A stretch of DNA of 10,736 bases from Thermoleophilia bacterium (lineage in GTDB: Bacteria; Actinomycetota; Thermoleophilia; Gaiellales; Gaiellaceae), in assembly GCA_016844515.1 (NCBI GenBank), contig JAERMP010000085.1:1-10736 (forward strand). The letters run 5' to 3'. Position numbers and translations under genes: made by a program. The first letter of the stretch is position 1; every line of letters begins with the position of its first letter. The notes beneath the pieces were generated by a model. That model ran no database searches. It was not told the origin of the DNA and saw only the letters and a list, made by a program, of their open reading frames with translations. Positions 1 through 6,075 of this stretch are shown here, in pieces.

Positions 1-279
1 GCGCTCGTGGCTGAGTCGATGATCGAGGCGGGGATCCTCCTCGGTCTTGCGCGCGAGATCTCGACGCAGCTCGTCGTTCAGACCATGCTCGGTACGGCGA
101 AGCAGTTGCGCGACGAGAAGATGCACCCGGTCGAGCTGCGCGAGATGGTGACGTCCCCGGGCGGGACGACGATTGCGGCGATCAGGGAGCTCGAGATGGC
201 GGGCGTGCGAGCCGCGTTCTTCAACGCGATCCAGGCCGCCATGGTGCGCTCGCGCGAACTCGCCGCCGGCGATCAGTAG
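1..279 (+). CDS. proC: Pyrroline-5-carboxylate reductase, C-terminal part (5' end outside window)
   Basis: The enzyme reduces 1-pyrroline-5-carboxylate to proline with NAD(P)H, the last step of proline synthesis, in the cytosol. Only the last 92 codons are present; the frame is open from base 1, so the gene begins upstream and the GTG at 7 is not the real start. The visible part is the helical dimerisation domain. It shows the run AESMIEAGILLGLAREIST, then the family signature around HPVELREMVTSPGGTTIAAI (HP..LR..VTSPGGTT), then the ending LE..GVRAAF. The N-terminal Rossmann domain is not in the window. The stop is TAG at 277-279, inside a palindrome shared with the convergent gene. Identification is secure from the VTSPGGTT signature. 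Confidence 0.92.
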   Translation, partial: ALVAESMIEAGILLGLAREISTQLVVQTMLGTAKQLRDEKMHPVELREMVTSPGGTTIAAIRELEMAGVRAAFFNAIQAAMVRSRELAAGDQ

Positions 280-294
280 AACCGACGGTTCTAC
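276..294. terminator. Palindrome containing both convergent stop codons, likely bidirectional terminator
   Basis: GTAGAACCGACGGTTCTAC is a perfect 19-base inverted repeat centred on A285, or an 8-bp stem with a GAC loop when folded. The TAG at 277-279 ends proC on the plus strand. The CTA at 291-293 is the TAG that ends the GFA-family gene on the minus strand. There is no T-run on either side, so this would be a U-tract-less terminator of the kind often proposed in actinobacteria. The position between two converging genes 11 bases apart supports a terminator in both directions. Termination activity is inferred. Confidence 0.55.
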
Positions 295-713
295 GCGCCC
301 GGTGGACGCCGCTCCGGGTAGCGCGGCAGGCCATCCTCCGGAATGGGCTCCCAGTCGGCGGCATACGCGACGAACTGACGAGAGCTCGGCCGCACTCCCG
401 GATCTGCGTCGAAGGCGCCCATGCGAACAGAGAGCGCAGCCGGATTCTTCGGATTGCGGCTCCAGAGCTGCGATCCGCAGGCCGAGCAGAAGACTTTGGC
501 GAAGCCGTCAGCCGGCTCGAACGCACGGAGCAAGTCCTCGCCAGCCGTGACCTGTAGCGAGCCGGGAACGATGTGACCCTGTGCCGACGCCGCGGTTCCC
601 GTCCGTCGCTGGCAGCGCGTGCAGTGGCAGTAGCTCGCAGAGAGGAGCGCTTCGCGGACCTCGAAGCGAACGCCGCCGCAGAGACAGCCACCGGTCAACA
701 GCAACTCGGTCAC
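291..713 (-). CDS. GFA-family zinc protein (glutathione-dependent formaldehyde-activating enzyme-like)
   Basis: This is a small zinc-binding protein of the GFA/CENP-V fold. The founding member was described as binding glutathione and formaldehyde, but most members, including this one, have no proven substrate. Counted from the GTG at 713 (140 aa), seven cysteines fall in the family pattern: C10 and C12 in GGCLCGGVRFEV, C29, C31 and C34 in CHCTRCQRRTG, and C76 and C79 in CSACGSQLW. These form the structural and catalytic zinc sites. The GTG at 713 is preferred because GFA proteins usually begin a few residues before the first Cys motif. An in-frame TTG at 749 would add 12 residues and overlap the upstream cyclase stop (739-741) by 11 bases. 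Neither start has a strong ribosome-binding site. It is the last gene of the minus-strand cluster and ends in the shared palindrome. Confidence 0.87.
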   Translation of the reverse strand: MTELLLTGGCLCGGVRFEVREALLSASYCHCTRCQRRTGTAASAQGHIVPGSLQVTAGEDLLRAFEPADGFAKVFCSACGSQLWSRNPKNPAALSVRMGAFDADPGVRPSSRQFVAYAADWEPIPEDGLPRYPERRPPGA

Positions 714-738
714 TTGCGGAACTCTAGATTCCGCTGGA

Positions 739-1398
739 TTACTCGCCAAGGCGCTCGACCGCGAACAGGCGCCACTCGCCGGGCACGCCCTTCAGCTCGG
801 TCGCTCCTCTATCGCGAAACTCGATCCCCGAGCCGGCGACGAGGTCCTTGACGGTGCTGGAGACCAGGACTTCACCGGCTCCCGCCTCCGCAGCGACGCG
901 CGCGCCGATGTTCACGGCGATGCCGCCGACCTTGTGGTCGATCCGCTCGCATTCTCCCGTGTGGAGGCCGGCACGCACCTCAATGCCCAGATCGCGCACA
1001 CCCTCGCTGATCGCGCAGGCGCAGCGGATCGCGCGAGCGGGACCGTCGAACGATGCGAAGAATCCGTCCCCCGCCGTGTCGAGCTCGGTGCCACGGAAAC
1101 GGACGAGCTGGCGCCGGATGAGCCCGTGGTGCGCCTGAATCATCTCTCTCCAACGAGCGTCGCCGAGCTCCGACGCCTTGGCCGTCGAGCCCACGATGTC
1201 GGTGAAGAGGACCGTCGCGAGGACGCGATCCGGCTCGCCCGCCTCCCAGCCGCCTGCTTTCCAGGCCCCGCGAAGGAAGCGCTCCGTCTCGTCCAGCACC
1301 GGCCCGACCTCGGCTACCGCCGGAATGTGGCCCTTGCCCGGCAGCTCGACGTAGGTCGCCCCGGGGATCCGCTCGGCCAAGTCGCGGCCCCGCTCCAC
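739..1398 (-). CDS. Class III adenylate/guanylate cyclase domain (downstream half of the broken fusion)
   Basis: This is the part that can still be translated alone, from a GTG at 1398 (219 aa). Residues 1-45 are the end of the hydrolase domain, including its His (H24 in GKGHIP). Residues 58-216 are the cyclase catalytic domain, which makes cyclic nucleotide from NTP. The two metal-binding aspartates are present (D67 in FTDIVGST, D111 in AGDGFF), as are the transition-state Asn and Arg (N163, R167 in VNIGARV). The two substrate-specifying positions are unusual: the usual Lys before GDG is D107 (ELDTAGDG), and the usual Asp before GxxVN appears to be K156. Specificity for ATP or GTP cannot be read from the sequence. 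The domain would need its own initiation or coupling to be made, and no strong ribosome-binding site is visible before 1398. Confidence 0.6.
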   Translation of the reverse strand: MERGRDLAERIPGATYVELPGKGHIPAVAEVGPVLDETERFLRGAWKAGGWEAGEPDRVLATVLFTDIVGSTAKASELGDARWREMIQAHHGLIRRQLVRFRGTELDTAGDGFFASFDGPARAIRCACAISEGVRDLGIEVRAGLHTGECERIDHKVGGIAVNIGARVAAEAGAGEVLVSSTVKDLVAGSGIEFRDRGATELKGVPGEWRLFAVERLGE

Positions 1399-2080
1399 TT
1401 GAACCCACGTGTCTTCGACATGGTGGAGGACGAGAGCGGACGTCGATCAGCATGTTCATCCGGCTGAGAGCCTCTTGCGCTCCTGGGCTGGCGCCGTAGC
1501 GGAAGTAGGTCACCAAGGCTCGGATCTCCTCCTCGGTTGCGTCGGGCGATCCCGACCGGGCTGCCTGCTCGGCATACTCCGACTCCTCCCCGCGGGCTCT
1601 CCCCTCCGCGACCGCTCGCAGGGCCTCCGCTTCCGTCGAGCCCCAAGGGTAGTCCGGCGCTCGGAGGCTCCTCGCCTTCCCACCGTAGAGGACGAGCGCC
1701 CAGACCCGCTCGGGGTACGTCGCTGCGAACAGGGCGCCCATGGCACAACCCTCGGACCAGCCCATGACGGCAGCCCGTTCGGAACCGACCGCATCCATGA
1801 GGGCGCGAAGGTCGTCCATGCGCGTCTCGAGCGTCGGCACGCCGGTGACCCTGTCGGACATGCCCGTGCCGCGCTTGTCGAAGTGGATCAGCCGCGAGAA
1901 GGACCCGAGCCGCTCGAACATCGCCCTGAATGCGGGAACCTGCCAGGCAAGCTCGACGTGAGAAACGGAAGGAGGCACGAGGACAATGTCGAACAGCCCT
2001 TCGCCTGTGACCTGGTAGGCAATGCTGACGTCGCCGCTCCGGGCATAGCGGGTCTCGGGTTCCACAGACGGATTGTCCAT
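980..2080 (-). CDS. Alpha/beta-hydrolase half as actually open (N-terminal part of the broken fusion)
   Basis: As read without correction, translation from ATG 2080 gives 366 residues. Residues 1-214 are an alpha/beta-hydrolase of the type found fused to cyclases. They show YARSGDVSIAYQVTGEG at the N-terminus, an oxyanion and strand region IVLVPPSVSHVELAW, HFDKRGTGMSDRV, and the elbow G107-W-S109-E-G111. Residues after about 214 (SRPPPCRRHVG onward) are Arg- and Pro-rich out-of-frame translation of the cyclase region and carry no domain I recognise. The catalytic His lies in the other frame, so this product would be an inactive hydrolase with a nonsense tail. Confidence applies to the hydrolase identity of residues 1-214, not to a functional 366-aa protein. 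Confidence 0.45.
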   Translation of the reverse strand: MDNPSVEPETRYARSGDVSIAYQVTGEGLFDIVLVPPSVSHVELAWQVPAFRAMFERLGSFSRLIHFDKRGTGMSDRVTGVPTLETRMDDLRALMDAVGSERAAVMGWSEGCAMGALFAATYPERVWALVLYGGKARSLRAPDYPWGSTEAEALRAVAEGRARGEESEYAEQAARSGSPDATEEEIRALVTYFRYGASPGAQEALSRMNMLIDVRSRPPPCRRHVGSSGAGPRLGRADPRGDLRRAAGQGPHSGGSRGRAGAGRDGALPSRGLESRRLGGGRAGSRPRDGPLHRHRGLDGQGVGARRRSLERDDSGAPRAHPAPARPFPWHRARHGGGRILRIVRRSRSRDPLRLRDQRGCARSGH

Positions 2081-2733
2081 CAAGCCGGCAGGAGAGGCGA
2101 TGCGAGGGAGACTGCGAACCCGCGAGAGCTGGCGAGCGCCTGGAGCGCGAGCACCGTGTCTGCGACCGGAGTGTCTTCGAGGAACTCCGTTCTGCCCTCG
2201 AAGTCGTCGACGAGCGCCGCGATCGCCGCCTCGTAGCTGCTTGCATCGCCGGCTGACAGCGCGGCGACCGTATCGGTGACTGCCGCTGGAAACCCCTCTA
2301 TTCCACGAAGCGTCGAGACCAGCTGCCGAGCGGACACATCCTCGCCGATCACGAGATGCGCGAGCGCTGCAGCGTAGCGGCCGATCGGGCTCTCGGACTC
2401 CGCGGCGCCCGCGTCGAGTGCCCAGCGAGCATCCTCTCGCGCACCCTGCCAGTCGCCCGCGATGAGCCGCGACTTCATCGCACCGATCGGTCGACCCCAG
2501 CTCCCGGCAGGCGCGTCGGGCCAGCTCTCGCGATAGCGATCCGCCGCGCGCAGTAGCCACGCGTCACCCTCCTCCCGCCGTCCGAGCATGAGAAGAGACA
2601 ACCCTGCTGCCCACGCCGCGTTCCCCGTGCGCGTGAGCTGACGCTGCTGTTCGTCCGGCTCCTCGGGCAGGCGGGCCAACCCGTCCTCGTACCGCTCCGC
2701 CGCGCGCGCCGCCCGTTCCTCCCAGTCCGCCAT
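2080..2733 (-). CDS. Helical-repeat (TPR-like) protein of unknown function, 217 aa
   Basis: I do not recognise a named family. The protein appears all-helical and Ala-rich, with TPR-like units: AAWAAGLSLLMLGRREEGDAW (about residues 39-59), GAMKSRLIAGDWQGAREDARWA (about 84-105), and Ala/Leu-rich helices to the end (VLALQALASSRGF). There is no signal peptide, membrane segment or catalytic motif. The ATG at 2731-2733 is preceded by GGGAG at a short distance (revcomp CCGGGAGCGATG). The stop TGA 2080-2082 overlaps the ATG of the hydrolase-cyclase (TGATG), so the two were probably translated together. A helical-repeat partner for a signalling cyclase is a reasonable guess but only a guess. It is the first gene of the minus-strand cluster and starts 25 bp from the divergent thiolase. 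Confidence 0.78.
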   Translation of the reverse strand: MADWEERAARAAERYEDGLARLPEEPDEQQRQLTRTGNAAWAAGLSLLMLGRREEGDAWLLRAADRYRESWPDAPAGSWGRPIGAMKSRLIAGDWQGAREDARWALDAGAAESESPIGRYAAALAHLVIGEDVSARQLVSTLRGIEGFPAAVTDTVAALSAGDASSYEAAIAALVDDFEGRTEFLEDTPVADTVLALQALASSRGFAVSLASPLLPA

Positions 2734-2745
2734 CGCTCCCGGAAG

Positions 2746-2751
2746 TATCGT
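2746..2751 (+). promoter_or_regulatory. Candidate -10 box (TATCGT) giving a leaderless fadA transcript
   Basis: TATCGT fits the actinobacterial TANNNT -10 pattern and ends 7 bases before the GTG at 2759. Transcription would therefore start at or within a base or two of the start codon. No Shine-Dalgarno sequence lies at normal distance from that GTG, which agrees with a leaderless mRNA. No -35 match is visible. The whole divergent gap is only 2734-2758, so any promoter for the minus-strand cluster must overlap this one or lie inside the thiolase gene. Confidence 0.33.
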
Positions 2752-2758
2752 CTCCCTC

Positions 2759-3949
2759 GTGGCTGAGCTTCGCGAGGTGGTCTACGTCGACGGCGTTCGC
2801 ACGGCGTTCGGCCGGGCGACGCCGGACGGGTACTTCGCGAAGACGCGTGCTGACGACATGGCCGTCAAGGCCGTCCGCGAAGTTCTCCGACGCTGCCCGC
2901 AGCTCCCACACGAGAAGATCGACGACGTGGTCTTTGCGGCGACGGCCCAGGTCGGCGACCAGGGGCTGACGCTCGGCCGCGATGTCGCGCTGCTCGCCGG
3001 TCTCCCGAAGTCCGTTCCAGGGTTCGCCGTCGATCGCATGTGCGCGGGCGCGCTCACCGCAACGACCGCCGGAGCAGGAGAGATCGCGATGGGCGCCGCG
3101 GACGTCGTCCTCGTCGGCGGTGTCGAGCACATGGGCCACCACCCGATGGGCGAGGACGTCGACTTCAACCCCCGCTTCTTCGCCGAGCGGATCGTCGACG
3201 AGTCGGCCGCCGTGATGGGCGCAACCGCCGAGAACCTCCACGACGCCTTTCCTCACCTGACGAAGGAAGCGGCCGACGCGTACGCGGTCGAGTCCCAGCG
3301 CAGAGCGGGAAAGGCGTGGGACGACGGTGTGATGGACGAGATCGTCGTCCCCATGTCCGTCTTCACCGACGAAGGCTGGACCGTCGCTGAGCGCGACGAG
3401 TTCCTGTGGCCCAATACGACGATGGAGGCGCTCGCCGGTCTTCGAACGCCGTTCCGCGCCGGAGGCCGTGTTACCGCGGGGAACTCCGCTGGGCTCACGG
3501 ACGGTGCGACCGCCGCCCTCATTGCCTCCGCCGAGGCAGCCGCCGAGCTCGGACTCGAGCCGAAGATGCGCCTCGTAGGCTTCGCTTACACGGGCGTCGA
3601 GCCGGAACTCATGGGCCTGGGCCCCGTCCCCGCGACCCACAAGGTGCTCAAGCGGGCCGGCATCGGGATCGACGACATCGACCTCTTCGAGCTGAACGAG
3701 CCGTTCGCCGTCCAGGTCCTGACCTGGTGCGACGGCGTCGGCGTCGCACCCGACGATCCGCGCCTCAACCCCTACGGCGGCGCGATCGCGTGTGGCCATC
3801 CGCTCGCGGCAACCGGCGTGCGCCTCATGGCTCAGCTCGCCCGCGGTTTCCGTGACCGGCCCGGATCTCGCTATGGCCTGACCGCGCTCTGCATCGGCCT
3901 CGGCATGGGCGCCGCAGTCCTCTGGGAGAACCTCCAGAACGGTGAGTAG
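2759..3949 (+). CDS. fadA: Acetyl-CoA acyltransferase (3-ketoacyl-CoA thiolase), FadA-like
   Basis: The enzyme cleaves 3-ketoacyl-CoA with CoA to acetyl-CoA and a shortened acyl-CoA, the last step of beta-oxidation. At 396 aa it has the normal thiolase length. The N-terminus (EVVYVDGVRTAFGRA) is typical and supports the GTG at 2759. The nucleophilic Cys is C95 (DRMCAGALTA). The catalytic His is H347 in GGAIACGHPLAATG, and the second Cys is C378 in LCIGLGMG. The usual NEAF motif reads NEPF (residues 313-316), a variant I believe occurs in actinobacterial members. The end overlaps the next gene by 8 bases, which joins it to fadB as one beta-oxidation operon. A biosynthetic acetyl-CoA acetyltransferase is possible from sequence alone, but the fadB neighbour favours degradation. 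Confidence 0.93.
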   Translation: MAELREVVYVDGVRTAFGRATPDGYFAKTRADDMAVKAVREVLRRCPQLPHEKIDDVVFAATAQVGDQGLTLGRDVALLAGLPKSVPGFAVDRMCAGALTATTAGAGEIAMGAADVVLVGGVEHMGHHPMGEDVDFNPRFFAERIVDESAAVMGATAENLHDAFPHLTKEAADAYAVESQRRAGKAWDDGVMDEIVVPMSVFTDEGWTVAERDEFLWPNTTMEALAGLRTPFRAGGRVTAGNSAGLTDGATAALIASAEAAAELGLEPKMRLVGFAYTGVEPELMGLGPVPATHKVLKRAGIGIDDIDLFELNEPFAVQVLTWCDGVGVAPDDPRLNPYGGAIACGHPLAATGVRLMAQLARGFRDRPGSRYGLTALCIGLGMGAAVLWENLQNGE

Positions 3950-5930
3950 CCCCACTCAGTTCAAGCTCCAGCGCATCGAGACGCGGGTCGGCCCGGTCGC
4001 GCTCGTGACGATGGACAACGGTGAGGACTGGACGAAGCCGAACACGTTCGGCGAGGCTGCGCTCCACTCGCTCGAAGAGGTTCTCGGCCAGTTGCGGACA
4101 CGCGACTGGCGCGGCCTCCTGCTCACCGGCAAGCCGTTCGTCTTCGCGGTCGGGGCGGACATCGACGAGTTCGGTGGAATCACGCCCGAGCGCGCTCGGC
4201 TCGGGGGCGAGGCGGGGCACGAGCTCTTCGGTCGGCTCCGCGAGCTGCCGTTCAGCACGCTGGCCGCGATCAACGGCGCGGCGGTGGGCGGCGGCGTCGA
4301 GATCGCGCTCCACTGCGACTACCGGACGATCTCCTCGTCCGTTCGCCACTTCGCGTGCCCCGAGGTGTTCCTCGGCTTGATCCCAGGCTGGGGCGGAACG
4401 CAGCTCATCCCACCGCTCATCGGAGCAGAGCAAGCCGTGAAGTTCATCGTCGAGAACCCGCTCCGGCAGAACCGAATGTTCACCGCCCAGCAGGCCATCG
4501 AAGCCGGCTTCGCGGACGCTTTGCTCGAGCCCGTGGAGTTCCTCGACGAGTCGCTCGCGATGCTCACTCAGAAGATCGAGGAGGGCGCGGGCAAGCGGCG
4601 CCCGGCAGCCGACCTCTCCGATATCGCCGAGGTGTGCCGCAAGGCGCGGGCAAGACTCGACGGCCAGCTCCACGGCGCCGCACCGGCGCCATACCGCGCT
4701 GTCGACCTGATCGAGGGCGCGGCGAGCTGGTCGCTCGAGGACGGCTACCGCGCAGAGGAAGACGCGCTTGCAGAGCTCCTCCCCGGACCGCAGGCGCAGG
4801 CGTCGATCTACTCGTTCAACCTCGTCGAACGCCGGGCGAAGCGGGGGGTTGGAGTTCCCGACGCCAAGCCGAGACGTGTCCAGCGGCTCGGAATCGTCGG
4901 CGCTGGTCTGATGGCCCGCCAGCTCGCGCTGCTTGCCCTGCGGCGGCTCGAAGTGCCGATCGTTCTCAGAGATCTCACGCAGGAGCAAGTCGACGACGCG
5001 ACGTCGTGGATCGCCGGTGAGCTCGACGAGCTCACACGCAAGGGGCGCATCGGCGAAGCAAAGGCCCGCTTCCTGAGCTCACTCGTCTCGGGCGGGACGG
5101 AGTGGGATGTGTTTGCCGGCTGCGACCTCGTGCTCGAAGCCGTGTACGAGGAGATGCGCGTTAAGAAGGAGGTCTTCGCGGAGCTCGAGCGAGTCGTCTC
5201 GCCGGAATGCATCCTCGCTACGAACACGTCCTCGCTGTCGGTCACCGAGATGGGTGCAGATCTCGAGCACCCCGAGCGCGTCGTCGGGATGCACTTTTTC
5301 AACCCGGTGGCCGTGCTCCCGCTCGTCGAGCTCGTCAGGACGCCGGAGACGGATGACGTCACGCTGGCGACCGCCTGGGCGGTAACTGGGAAGCTGCGCA
5401 AGCGCGGTGTGCTCGTTCGCGACGCGCCTGCTTTCGTCGTGAACAGGCTGCTCGCCCGCCAGGGATCCGTGATCACCGACGCCCTCGACCACGGAAACAC
5501 GGTTGACGAGACCGACGAGGCAGTCCTTCGGCTCGGGCTGCCGATGGCACCTTCGGTGCTCCTTCAGCTCGTCGGGCCGAAGGTCGCCAACCACGTACGA
5601 CACACGCTCCACGAGGCATGGCCAGACCGCTTCCCGCTCTCGGCGACCCTCGAGAGTCTCGCCGAAGGAGGCGAGCCGGTAATCGTCGAGCATGCGCCGC
5701 GCTCGGTCGACGAGATTCACGAAGCCGTGCTCGAGGCGATGGCGGACGAGGTGCGACACATGCTCGAGGAAGGGGTCGTCGCCGAGGCTGCAGACGTGGA
5801 TACCTGCCTCCTGCTGGGGGCCGGCTATCCGTTCTGGCTGGGCGGGATCACGAAGCACCTCGACCAGACCGGGATCTCGCAGCGCGTCGTCGGCCGCCCG
5901 CTCGCGGAGATCGCCGGAACTCCAGCGTAG
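3942..5930 (+). CDS. fadB: Fatty-acid oxidation bifunctional protein: enoyl-CoA hydratase / 3-hydroxyacyl-CoA dehydrogenase (FadB-like)
   Basis: The protein hydrates trans-2-enoyl-CoA and oxidises the resulting 3-hydroxyacyl-CoA with NAD+, feeding the thiolase encoded just upstream. Residues about 10-205 are a crotonase domain. It has the oxyanion segment AVGADIDEF (68-77) and both catalytic glutamates, E120 (VGGGVEIALHCDY) and E141 (CPEVFLGLIPGWGGT). Residues about 315-490 are the NAD-binding dehydrogenase domain, with dinucleotide motif GAGLMA (320-325), S430 in NTSSLS, and the His-Glu pair H451 and E463 (HFFNPVAVLPLVE). Residues about 494-662 are the C-terminal 3HCDH region, starting DAPAFVVNRLL. 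At 662 aa it is shorter than E. coli FadB (729 aa). The GTG start overlaps the fadA stop by 8 bases, so coupling is likely. GLMA replaces the more common GTMG/GLMG in the nucleotide loop. Confidence 0.95.
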   Translation: MSSPTQFKLQRIETRVGPVALVTMDNGEDWTKPNTFGEAALHSLEEVLGQLRTRDWRGLLLTGKPFVFAVGADIDEFGGITPERARLGGEAGHELFGRLRELPFSTLAAINGAAVGGGVEIALHCDYRTISSSVRHFACPEVFLGLIPGWGGTQLIPPLIGAEQAVKFIVENPLRQNRMFTAQQAIEAGFADALLEPVEFLDESLAMLTQKIEEGAGKRRPAADLSDIAEVCRKARARLDGQLHGAAPAPYRAVDLIEGAASWSLEDGYRAEEDALAELLPGPQAQASIYSFNLVERRAKRGVGVPDAKPRRVQRLGIVGAGLMARQLALLALRRLEVPIVLRDLTQEQVDDATSWIAGELDELTRKGRIGEAKARFLSSLVSGGTEWDVFAGCDLVLEAVYEEMRVKKEVFAELERVVSPECILATNTSSLSVTEMGADLEHPERVVGMHFFNPVAVLPLVELVRTPETDDVTLATAWAVTGKLRKRGVLVRDAPAFVVNRLLARQGSVITDALDHGNTVDETDEAVLRLGLPMAPSVLLQLVGPKVANHVRHTLHEAWPDRFPLSATLESLAEGGEPVIVEHAPRSVDEIHEAVLEAMADEVRHMLEEGVVAEAADVDTCLLLGAGYPFWLGGITKHLDQTGISQRVVGRPLAEIAGTPA

Positions 5931-5962
5931 GACATGCGCGAGAATCCGCCCGAACTCTGAGG

Positions 5963-5968
5963 TATGCT
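5963..5968 (+). promoter_or_regulatory. Candidate -10 box (TATGCT) for the helicase gene
   Basis: TATGCT in the context GAGGTATGCTCTGCC matches TANNNT and lies in the 114-base gap after fadB. A start about 7 bases downstream (near 5975) would give a leader of about 70 bases that begins with the stem-loop at 5980-6001. No good -35 box is visible at 16-18 bases upstream. Confidence 0.38.
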
Positions 5969-5979
5969 CTGCCGGTACG

Positions 5980-6001
5980 GCTCGCCCGTAATCGGGCGAG
6001 C
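5980..6001 (+). terminator. GC-rich stem-loop: fadAB terminator or 5' leader hairpin of the helicase mRNA
   Basis: GCTCGCCCG at 5980-5988 and CGGGCGAGC at 5993-6001 are perfect 9-base inverted repeats around the loop TAAT. It lies 50 bases after the fadB stop, a suitable place for a terminator, but no T-run follows (GTCAACTCTT). If the -10 box at 5963 is used, the same structure sits at the very 5' end of the helicase transcript and could protect or regulate it. Both roles remain open. Confidence 0.45.
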
Positions 6002-6033
6002 GTCAACTCTTCGGAAGGAGCGGCACGAACGTA

Positions 6034-6075
6034 GTGCTGCGTGAATGCACGAGGCTACGACCATCCCGACGATGA
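6034..6075 (+). CDS. Possible 13-residue leader peptide ORF overlapping the helicase start
   Basis: GTG at 6034 opens a frame encoding VLRECTRLRPSRR (five Arg in thirteen) that stops at TGA 6073-6075. The strong Shine-Dalgarno GGAAGGAG at 6013-6020 is 24 bases from the helicase ATG at 6045, too far to serve it well. It is 13 bases from this GTG, which is still long. The stop overlaps an in-frame helicase ATG at 6072 (ATGA), so translation of the leader could be coupled to the helicase from its tenth codon. This is weak evidence and the ORF may be chance. Confidence 0.2.
   Translation: MLRECTRLRPSRR

Larger units (their letters stand above)
739..2080 (-). pseudogene. Alpha/beta-hydrolase/class III adenylate cyclase fusion, frame-disrupted near 1440
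   Basis: Read from 2080 downward, residues 1-214 form an alpha/beta-hydrolase domain, with HFDKRGTGMSD and the nucleophile elbow GWSEG (S109). The frame then leaves homology after IDV at 1439-1441. The continuation lies in the next frame: LVLHHVEDTWVQVERGRDLAERIPGA, the hydrolase catalytic-His segment (KGHIP), and a complete class III cyclase domain ending at TAA 739-741. From my knowledge of this fusion family, IDVR is normally followed by about ten residues ending in a Pro before LVLH. That piece is missing, so a small deletion (length 2 modulo 3, perhaps 26-32 bases) looks likelier than a one-base sequencing slip. The start ATG 2078-2080 overlaps the stop of the upstream gene (TGATG), implying translational coupling. 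The intact protein would have been about 440-450 aa. It may be a true pseudogene, a split into two proteins, or an assembly error. Confidence 0.72.

Noticed and set aside
2564..3955. 463-codon open frame on the minus strand opposite the thiolase gene
   Set aside because: Its translation has no recognisable domain and is rich in Arg, Gly and Ala, and the plus strand encodes a complete thiolase with all catalytic residues. Long antisense open frames are expected in GC-rich DNA.
3825..4988. 387-codon open frame on the minus strand opposite the fadA/fadB junction
   Set aside because: It crosses two well-supported genes and has low-complexity Arg/Glu/Leu-rich composition.
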